Assembly: GCA_934755305.1 (NCBI GenBank)
Contig: CAKVLD010000077.1
Coordinates: 1-11,625, forward strand
DNA: 11,625 nucleotides
Direction: 5' to 3'
Source of the DNA: an uncultured Clostridium sp.
GTDB lineage: Bacteria > Bacillota > Clostridia > Clostridiales > Clostridiaceae
Shown here: piece after piece, positions 6,358-11,625 of the stretch
Layout: the number at the start of each line of letters is the position of its first letter
Position numbering within the stretch: the first letter of the stretch is position 1
Made by a program: the position numbers and the translations under genes
Notes under the pieces: generated by a model
The model's input: only the letters and a program-made list of their open reading frames with translations
Told to the model about the DNA's origin: nothing
Databases searched by the model: none

Positions 6358-7426
6358 CTTTCTTCTCCTTAATACTTTCAAATGAATCATAAATATATTT
6401 CAAAGAATCATTTTTGTATTTTTCTATAAAGGAATTAACTTCTCTATATTCTATATTATTAGAAAATGCAACTTCTAAACTATCCTCATTATTTATATTT
6501 CTTTCACTAATACCAAATTGATTTGTTATTTCTCCAATCTTAGTATTACTTCCTCCATATGTAACAAATGATTTATTATATATTATAGAAAATACAGTTC
6601 CATGAAAAGTATCTGTAATAACATATGCTGCATTTTTTATATATGATAAAAATAAAAATGGAGAAGCAGAAATACTTTTATCGCACCATTTTAAATCAAA
6701 TCCAATTGAAATCAACTTCATTTTCTTTAAATTAGCAAATTCTCTTATTTTTTTAATTCTTTCTTCAGTCATATTATGACCATACGAGTATACAAGAATA
6801 TAATTTTTATCATCACATTTTTCTTCTAAACTATTATATTTATCTTTATCAAGCAATAAAGTTGGATCTAATACTATATCTATATCTTTTGATGTTACCT
6901 GTTGTAATGTACATAGTGAATGCTTATCACGGACACTAATCCTATCAATACTATTTATACATTCTATGAAATAACTACTTTCCTTAATCATTTGATAAGT
7001 TGTCGTATTAATAGATGGAGCATATGACATAAAAAATTTTTTAGGTAATCCCATTCCTAAAAATATTGGATATTTACTAAAATCTTCTCTACTAATATTC
7101 CATATTTCATCACTTCCAAATATAAATACGTCTTGTTTCTCTAATTCATCAATTTTTTTCTTACATATATTAAATTTTTTATTTGCATTTTTAAATTTTA
7201 TATATTTTTGTATATTTAATTTAACTCCCTCATAATCAAAGTTAATTATCTTTTTCGTTGTTGATTTTAATGTTTGAGCTAAAGGGTTTCTAGCTTTTGT
7301 TTCTAAAAAAGATACTTCATGTCCCATTTCTTTCAATACTTCACTTAATGCAAATGCTTGTAAAAAACTCCCATAATTCAAACTATTATATACTGTAACA
7401 ATACATACTTTCATCAATCTTACCAT
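6341..7426 (-). CDS. Polysaccharide pyruvyl transferase family protein (CsaB/WcaK type)
   Basis: Members of this family transfer the enolpyruvyl group of phosphoenolpyruvate to a sugar, usually making a cyclic pyruvate ketal that adds negative charge to the polymer. The 361-residue protein shows VTVYNSLNYGSFLQAFAL near the N-terminus (11-28), FGSDEIWN (103-110), SVRDKHS (164-170), DPTLLL (187-192) and TDTFHGTVFS (271-280, with His275). These occur in the usual order over two Rossmann-like halves, and length is normal. The ATG at 7426 overlaps the preceding glycosyltransferase stop by 7 nt. An internal ATG at 7414, right where the family core MKVCIVTVYN begins, is an equally plausible start. 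Neither has a strong ribosome binding site, so translation is probably coupled to the upstream gene. The 3' end overlaps the MurB-like gene by 17 nt. The acceptor is unknown, and some family members in polysaccharide loci have not been tested biochemically. Confidence 0.88.
   Translation of the reverse strand: MVRLMKVCIVTVYNSLNYGSFLQAFALSEVLKEMGHEVSFLETKARNPLAQTLKSTTKKIINFDYEGVKLNIQKYIKFKNANKKFNICKKKIDELEKQDVFIFGSDEIWNISREDFSKYPIFLGMGLPKKFFMSYAPSINTTTYQMIKESSYFIECINSIDRISVRDKHSLCTLQQVTSKDIDIVLDPTLLLDKDKYNSLEEKCDDKNYILVYSYGHNMTEERIKKIREFANLKKMKLISIGFDLKWCDKSISASPFLFLSYIKNAAYVITDTFHGTVFSIIYNKSFVTYGGSNTKIGEITNQFGISERNINNEDSLEVAFSNNIEYREVNSFIEKYKNDSLKYIYDSFESIKEKKDENIT
6365..6370 (-). promoter_or_regulatory. 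Ribosome binding site of the MurB-like gene, inside the pyruvyl transferase gene
   Basis: AAGGAG on the minus strand lies 7 nt before the ATG at 6357. An upstream in-frame ATG at 6390 would add 11 basic residues not expected for MurB and has no comparable site. The 6357 start is therefore preferred. Confidence 0.7.
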
Positions 7427-8580
7427 CCAATTCTTTCAATTTCCTTAATTTTTTCTAATGAAGTAGAATTAATATATTTGTTGCTGTTTTCATAAATATA
7501 CTTCATATCTGGATTCTCTTTATACATTTTTATATATTGTTTATACTCGTAACTTCCTCCATAAAATGAGCCTGAATTAGCTATTGCAATGTATTTATTC
7601 ATATCACTTTTTAGAAATTTATAATGCAATAAAGCTCCCCAACAAGGTCCATCAAAATTTTTATAAAACGGATATGAATAATGTGAGTTGTATTGAATAT
7701 CTCCACGCTCAAAATATATTAATGGATATTTAGTTAAATATGGTCCAAACTTCTCATTTGTTCCTTTAAACATTCTAACTCTCATTCCTCCATCAATACA
7801 TTTAAAAGCATGATGAAATACTTCATTATAATTATCTGAATCAAAATAAATATATTTTTCTAAATAATTTTCATTATTATCATCATCATTAAATGATTTT
7901 TCAGAGTACATATCAAGAGTAATAGTCCTAATTCTCTTATATTTATTTTTTTCAGCAAAACTAATTAAATCCTCCAATGTTTTACTTTCCATTTTTTCAT
8001 AAACTAAAAGTTCATCTGAATCAACTATAATATACCATCTATCAAATCCATAATAACTAATCAATTTATTTATCCATGCCTGTCTTTTATTAGTTGTATA
8101 TTTAACTTCTGTTCTAAATAAACTAGTATCTTTTTGCATAGATAACCATTCAAATGTCCCATCATCTGAATTATTATCTAACATAACAAAGTTATTTATA
8201 CCCATTTTTCTATAATGTTTATAAAATTCTTTTATTCTTGTTATATCATTCTTTACTACACAAATAACAATAGGGCTTCCATCATCAATATGTTCATTAT
8301 TATTAATTATTTCAATTTTATCTTCTAAGAAACCTAAAGCGATTTCATATCCTACACTTGTTCTAATAGTAATTGATTTCAATGCCTCTATCCATATATC
8401 CCAATCATTATTCAGTCGTCCCCATTTATACTCATCTTTTTTATTTTTAACTATACAATTTAAGTTTTTTAATTTTTTTACTGTGCTAACTGGCCTAGTA
8501 ATTACTGAAAGCAATAATAATTTTTCTCTTAATTTAGGATTTATAGCTAATAATATTTTTTCTTTGATTTTATTTTTCAT
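7420..8580 (-). CDS. Glycosyltransferase, GT-A fold (Glyco_tranf_2_4-like)
   Basis: This is probably a cytoplasmic, inverting sugar transferase that extends the lipid-linked repeat unit. The catalytic domain starts around residue 100 with PIVICVVKND (103-112), continues with the GT2-like IKEFYKHYRKMGINNFVML and DNNSDDGT (135-142), then RQAW, and has the metal-binding DSDE (187-190) in IIVDSDELLVY. This pattern fits the family in which a glycosyltransferase-2 fold begins with a conserved V(K/R)NE-like motif. The first 100 residues have no motif I recognise. They are basic, probably helical, and may contact the membrane or partner enzymes. The 386 residues show no truncation. The ATG at 8580 has a GAGGT site (8592..8588) with 7 nt spacing. 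Its stop codon overlaps the pyruvyl transferase start. Donor sugar and linkage cannot be read from the sequence. Confidence 0.82.
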   Translation of the reverse strand: MKNKIKEKILLAINPKLREKLLLLSVITRPVSTVKKLKNLNCIVKNKKDEYKWGRLNNDWDIWIEALKSITIRTSVGYEIALGFLEDKIEIINNNEHIDDGSPIVICVVKNDITRIKEFYKHYRKMGINNFVMLDNNSDDGTFEWLSMQKDTSLFRTEVKYTTNKRQAWINKLISYYGFDRWYIIVDSDELLVYEKMESKTLEDLISFAEKNKYKRIRTITLDMYSEKSFNDDDNNENYLEKYIYFDSDNYNEVFHHAFKCIDGGMRVRMFKGTNEKFGPYLTKYPLIYFERGDIQYNSHYSYPFYKNFDGPCWGALLHYKFLKSDMNKYIAIANSGSFYGGSYEYKQYIKMYKENPDMKYIYENSNKYINSTSLEKIKEIERIGW

Positions 8581-8601
8581 ATATCTTACCTCATATTATT
8601 C

Positions 8602-9024
8602 CTATAAATATTTTATTATTTTAGCAGGTACTCCAACTACAACTGCATTATCTGGTACTGATTCTATCACAACAGCACCAGCCCCTATCTGAACATTATT
8701 CCCTATTTCAATAGGTCCTAAAACTTTAGCGCCAGTCCCAATTAAGACATTATCACCAATAACAGGTAATTGTTCAAGTCCACTTCGCCCTCCAACAGTT
8801 ACATTTTGACTTATCTTACAGTTGCAACCTATTTTAGCATATGGATGGATTACTATTCCTAATGCATGATGTGGAAATGTTGTCCCTTTACCAATTTCAG
8901 CTTTATAAGGAACATCACAAGCAAAAATAATTCTCATACTTGCCCTTATAATTACCGAAATTATTTCCAACTTTCTTTTATAAAAAAATCTAGCAATATA
9001 ATAAGCTCTATATACAGGATCCAT
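8602..9024 (-). CDS. Short serine-acetyltransferase-like O-acetyltransferase
   Basis: This is a second left-handed beta-helix acetyltransferase of the CysE/capsule type, expected to O-acetylate a sugar of the repeat unit using acetyl-CoA. The 140-residue product has a short basic N-terminal helix (residues 1-38), then hexapeptide turns: AEIGKGT, FPHHALGIVIHPYAKIG (with the catalytic-type histidines near 51-52), ISQNVTVGG, PVIGDNVLIGTGAKVLG, IEIGNNVQIGAGAVV and the terminal VVGVPAKII. It is much shorter than true serine acetyltransferase. An ATG at 9030 is only 2 nt from the AGGAGG site (9038..9033), while the ATG at 9024 has 8 nt spacing, so the start at 9024 is chosen. The gene begins 16 nt after the polymerase stop codon. 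It shares only the fold-level motifs with the acetyltransferase at 3701-4228, so the two likely act on different positions. Confidence 0.86.
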   Translation of the reverse strand: MDPVYRAYYIARFFYKRKLEIISVIIRASMRIIFACDVPYKAEIGKGTTFPHHALGIVIHPYAKIGCNCKISQNVTVGGRSGLEQLPVIGDNVLIGTGAKVLGPIEIGNNVQIGAGAVVIESVPDNAVVVGVPAKIIKYL

Positions 9025-9032
9025 TTTCATCT

Positions 9033-9038
9033 CCTCCT
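9033..9038 (-). promoter_or_regulatory. Ribosome binding site that decides the second acetyltransferase start
   Basis: A full AGGAGG on the minus strand lies 2 nt from the ATG at 9030 but 8 nt from the ATG at 9024. Ribosome geometry favours the second ATG. Confidence 0.75.
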
Positions 9039-9040
9039 AT

Positions 9041-10135
9041 TTATTTAAATTTATATGGAAAAATCCCACTCCATTCCGGCCTATAGTAAATAATAATAGT
9101 ACTATAAATTATTAAAAATACTATAATCACATAATATACTATACATTTCTCTCTTTTTAATTTACATATCACGTTTGGTAAATACACTATTAAAACTATA
9201 GAAAAATAATCTGCTATTCTATCTAGCAAATTAAATTTTATAGATAAAATTAATACAATGATACAAAGAATTACACAACTCTCAAAAGCATTTCTCTTTA
9301 TTATTTCATTACCATCCTTTAATCCTTTTTTCTCAAAAACTTTATACTTTGCACTAATTATTTTACACAAAAAGTATATAGTAATTATTCTTAAGCAATT
9401 AATAATACTTGCTAATCTAATTCCACCTAAAGAATATTTTGAATTTAAAAAATAATGAGAATATTGTGGTAGTATTTTTATTATTATATTAATTATATTA
9501 TCAAATTCAATTATTCCTATTAATGTCACAATAAAATATCCCATAATAACTTTATAGTTTACATTCCATCTTCTAATAAAATAAACTGGTAATAGAATTA
9601 TAGATGTTATATGAAACAAACTTGCAAATATAATCGTAATGACGTATTTTATTGGTTTTTTTTCAATAATAAAATCTATTGCAATTAAAAAAAATGATAT
9701 AGCTATACATTGCCTTAAAAGATTAAATATTAAAAAATAATTACCTAATATATAAAATAGAAATGTACTCAACCAAATACTTTCAGAATATTTATTTATA
9801 AATCTCCATACTGAATATAAGTAAAAGGCACTAATCACTGCTAATAAAATAGTATAATTATCTGTAAATGTCTTTATTATAGAATTCAAAAAAACGTATC
9901 CATATTCAAATCTTGTTATTTGTATATTATTATGTAATTGTGATATTCCGTTTATATTATTAAAAGACCTCACATATTCTAGTGTATCATTACCAACTGA
10001 TACATCTCTGAATGCCGCAATAATAAATGCAGCAATAAAAAATCCCCCCATTAATATCTTATTTACTTTTTTATTTTTAACTGACGAAATTCCCATCAGT
10101 ATTGTATATATAATAAAAATATAATGTATGTACAC
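9041..10135 (-). CDS. wzy: EpsG-family / Wzy-like polysaccharide polymerase
   Basis: This integral membrane protein, 364 residues with about ten predicted hydrophobic helices, probably joins flipped repeat units on the outer face of the membrane. Features of the EpsG branch are visible: FRDVSVGNDTLEY (42-54, with Arg43 and Asp50), FEYGYVFLN (76-84), a helix leading to NLLRQCIAIS (138-147, Arg141) and the SLFHITSIILLP helix (172-183, His175). The start is a GTG at 10135, with an AAGGAG site (10147..10142) 6 nt upstream. An ATG two bases earlier is out of frame and stops after 13 codons. A start at the internal ATG at 10096 would cut the first membrane helix. The gene begins 19 nt after the end of the GT4 gene. 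It is the only Wzy candidate in the window and pairs functionally with the Wzx flippase at 4228-5493. The linkage formed cannot be predicted. Confidence 0.82.
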   Translation of the reverse strand: MYIHYIFIIYTILMGISSVKNKKVNKILMGGFFIAAFIIAAFRDVSVGNDTLEYVRSFNNINGISQLHNNIQITRFEYGYVFLNSIIKTFTDNYTILLAVISAFYLYSVWRFINKYSESIWLSTFLFYILGNYFLIFNLLRQCIAISFFLIAIDFIIEKKPIKYVITIIFASLFHITSIILLPVYFIRRWNVNYKVIMGYFIVTLIGIIEFDNIINIIIKILPQYSHYFLNSKYSLGGIRLASIINCLRIITIYFLCKIISAKYKVFEKKGLKDGNEIIKRNAFESCVILCIIVLILSIKFNLLDRIADYFSIVLIVYLPNVICKLKREKCIVYYVIIVFLIIYSTIIIYYRPEWSGIFPYKFK

Positions 10136-10141
10136 ATTAAT

Positions 10142-10147
10142 CTCCTT
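10142..10147 (-). promoter_or_regulatory. Ribosome binding site of the polymerase gene (GTG start)
   Basis: AAGGAG on the minus strand lies 6 nt before GTG (10135..10133) and 4 nt before the overlapping out-of-frame ATG (10137..10135). Both overlapping start codons, ATGTG, could use it. Confidence 0.6.
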
Positions 10148-10154
10148 TTAACTT

Positions 10155-11264
10155 TTAACTAAGCTTTAAATAAAGCTCCTTTAATTTATCAACTTCATCA
10201 TGTATATTATACCCATTTTCCTTTATATATATGGTTGTATCTTCTCTATTAAAATTCTCTACACTTTCCACTATTTGTTTTGCAATAATCGAACTATCAT
10301 TTTTTAAATTAAAAAATTTAGTGTTACAAAAGTTAACTTCATCTGTAATAGTATCCGCCATAAAACATGGTAATCCTGCAGCTTGAGCTTCCACTCCAAC
10401 TAAAGGTAACCCTTCATACAAGGATGGCAATATAAAAACATCCATTGCTTGCATTAAATCGCTTATGTCATTTCTTCTACCTAAAAAAGTTACTTTTTCT
10501 TGTAAATCTAATATTTTTACCTTTTCTTTAATTTTATTTTCAAGTGGTCCATCTCCAATTAAAATTAAATGTGCATTACTTTTCAACTTACAAATTTGAT
10601 TAAATATATCTATTAAAAACATATGATTCTTTTGTTCATTAAACCTACCTACATGGCCTACAACCATTTTTCCATCCAATTCAAGTTTTTTACGTATTTC
10701 TAATCTCTTATTCTTATCATACTTAAATTTATCACATTCAATGGCATTATTTAAAATAACTACTTTACCTTTATTAATATAATCATCTCCATACAAAAAT
10801 CTTCCAGCCAACTTTGAACATGCAAAATAATAATCAGCTTGCTTTTTTATAGGTAAACATAATACTCTATTTCTTATGGAATTAATCTTTTTATCTGAAA
10901 ATTTTGTTGTATGAGAATGAACAATAACATTTTTAACTCCATATCTTTTAGCAATTGGAGCTATAATAACATTCATATATACTTCATGATTATGTAAAAT
11001 AGAATACATGTTTTTTTTCTCATTGAAAAAAGCTTTTAACTCCTTAAAAAAACTTTTAGATAACCTTGGTCTACTAATTTTATAGCAAACACCTCCTAAA
11101 GCATTTATTTCGCTTTCGAAGGTATTATCATAATTATCAAAATATAAAAAATCAAATTGTATTCTTTCTCTATCTATATTTCTGTATATATTCATTATTA
11201 TAGACATTACTCCACTATCAACTCTTGTAGATGATACAAAGTGTAATACTCTAATAGGGTTCAT
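10155..11264 (-). CDS. Glycosyltransferase family 4 (GT-B fold)
   Basis: This is probably a retaining glycosyltransferase adding one sugar of the repeat unit from a nucleotide-sugar donor at the cytoplasmic membrane face. From the chosen ATG it has 369 residues, a normal GT4 length. The N-terminal acceptor domain begins IRVLHFVSSTRVDSGVMS (residues 4-21) and includes ILHNHEVYMN and VHSHTT. The C-terminal donor domain has VGHVGRFNEQKNH (202-214), LIGDGPL (235-241), VTFLGRRNDI and the EX7E motif in SLYEGLPLVGVEAQAAGLP (Glu284 and Glu292). These match the EpsF-like group of capsule transferases. A TTG at 11279 would add five residues, but it overlaps the ribosome binding site AAAGGAG (11276..11270), which lies 5 nt before the ATG at 11264. 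It follows the GT2 gene by 56 bp of AT-rich DNA in which I see no convincing promoter. Confidence 0.92.
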   Translation of the reverse strand: MNPIRVLHFVSSTRVDSGVMSIIMNIYRNIDRERIQFDFLYFDNYDNTFESEINALGGVCYKISRPRLSKSFFKELKAFFNEKKNMYSILHNHEVYMNVIIAPIAKRYGVKNVIVHSHTTKFSDKKINSIRNRVLCLPIKKQADYYFACSKLAGRFLYGDDYINKGKVVILNNAIECDKFKYDKNKRLEIRKKLELDGKMVVGHVGRFNEQKNHMFLIDIFNQICKLKSNAHLILIGDGPLENKIKEKVKILDLQEKVTFLGRRNDISDLMQAMDVFILPSLYEGLPLVGVEAQAAGLPCFMADTITDEVNFCNTKFFNLKNDSSIIAKQIVESVENFNREDTTIYIKENGYNIHDEVDKLKELYLKLS

Positions 11265-11269
11265 ACTAG

Positions 11270-11276
11270 CTCCTTT
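11270..11276 (-). promoter_or_regulatory. Ribosome binding site that decides the GT4 start
   Basis: AAAGGAG on the minus strand lies 5 nt before the ATG at 11264. The longer in-frame TTG start (11279..11277) abuts and includes this site as codons, so the ATG is preferred. Confidence 0.7.
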
Positions 11277-11320
11277 CAAAATTTAAAATTAAATATCGAT
11301 TATTTATAAATTTAAATTAA

Positions 11321-11625
11321 CTACTTTATTCTAAGAATTTTTATTACTCCCCATATACCTATATGAAGCATTGATCTAATTACTGATAAACCTTCTATTT
11401 CCCTATATAGATACCAGTGATATTTTACTAAGTCTACTTTATTGCTTGAAATTGAATTTTCTCTTATTCTATATTTCATTAATACTTCTTTAATTCCATA
11501 GATATATTCTTCTTTTTTTAACATTTGTAACCAAAGAGCATCATCATTTCTTTTTCTTATATTAGGAACTTGAAACTTACCCATTTTACTCACATTATAC
11601 ATAACCGTTGAATTACCTACAGGAC
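11321..11625 (-). CDS. Glycosyltransferase family 2, C-terminal part (5' end outside window)
   Basis: Only the last 100 residues are visible. The frame is open to the right edge, upstream of the first internal ATG at 11602, and reads PVGNSTVMYNVSKMGKF at the edge. It continues with a conserved KRNDDALWLQMLKK stretch, then LMKYRIRENSISSNK and KYHWYLYRE. This is the typical C-terminal half of WcaA-like GT2 enzymes, where the (N/E)DD motif holds the catalytic base and YRIRxNSIS closes the domain. The N-terminal nucleotide-binding half with its DxD motif must lie beyond 11625. It would add another sugar to the repeat unit. Treating 11602 as a start would be wrong, because the family motif continues upstream of it. 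Confidence 0.87.
   Translation of the reverse strand, partial: PVGNSTVMYNVSKMGKFQVPNIRKRNDDALWLQMLKKEEYIYGIKEVLMKYRIRENSISSNKVDLVKYHWYLYREIEGLSVIRSMLHIGIWGVIKILRIK

Noticed and set aside
11280..11316. AT palindromes (AATTTAAA, TTTAAATT) between the GT2 and GT4 genes as promoter or operator
   Set aside because: No -35/-10 pair with acceptable spacing is present, and such palindromes are expected at this base composition.

Overview
The window looks like a chromosomal segment of a low-GC Gram-positive bacterium, most likely Clostridium or a close relative. The evidence is the very AT-rich DNA, purine-rich AGGAG-type ribosome binding sites, ATG/GTG starts, and protein families typical of clostridial capsule loci. 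The species cannot be fixed from sequence alone. All genes are on the minus strand, so transcription runs from high to low coordinates. The window shows the downstream (3') part of a Wzx/Wzy-dependent surface polysaccharide (capsule or exopolysaccharide) locus.

Layout in the direction of transcription. (1) Variable polymer-specific block, about 11625 to 3701: the C-terminal end of a GT2 glycosyltransferase (5' end outside the window), a GT4 glycosyltransferase, an EpsG/Wzy-like polymerase, a short serine-acetyltransferase-like O-acetyltransferase, a glycosyltransferase with a DNNSDDGT/DSDE core, a polysaccharide pyruvyl transferase, a MurB-like gene broken by two in-frame stop codons, a Wzx flippase and a second hexapeptide acetyltransferase. 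Most junctions are short or overlapping, as in one translationally coupled operon. (2) Precursor block, 3644 to 1291: after a 197-bp gap with a candidate sigma-A promoter come UDP-glucose 6-dehydrogenase and a UDP-glucuronate 4-epimerase-type SDR, closed by a strong 15-bp hairpin. (3) A LytR-CpsA-Psr phosphotransferase (1219 to 290). (4) The start of galU with its own promoter, running off the left edge.

Together, GalU, Ugd and the epimerase give the route glucose-1-phosphate to UDP-glucose to UDP-glucuronate to UDP-galacturonate, so an acidic, uronate-containing polymer is expected. The glycosyltransferases build the repeat unit. Two acetyltransferases and a pyruvyl transferase would decorate it. 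Wzx flips it, the EpsG-like protein polymerises it, and the LCP protein would attach the polymer to peptidoglycan. The initiating sugar-phosphate transferase and chain-length/tyrosine-kinase genes are not here and probably lie upstream, beyond position 11625.

No stretch longer than about 300 bases lacks a gene. The largest gaps are 87-289 and 3504-3700, both described below. No tRNA, rRNA, insertion sequence or CRISPR array was seen. The most unusual item is the MurB paralogue inside a polysaccharide locus, next to a pyruvyl transferase, which has become a pseudogene in this strain.
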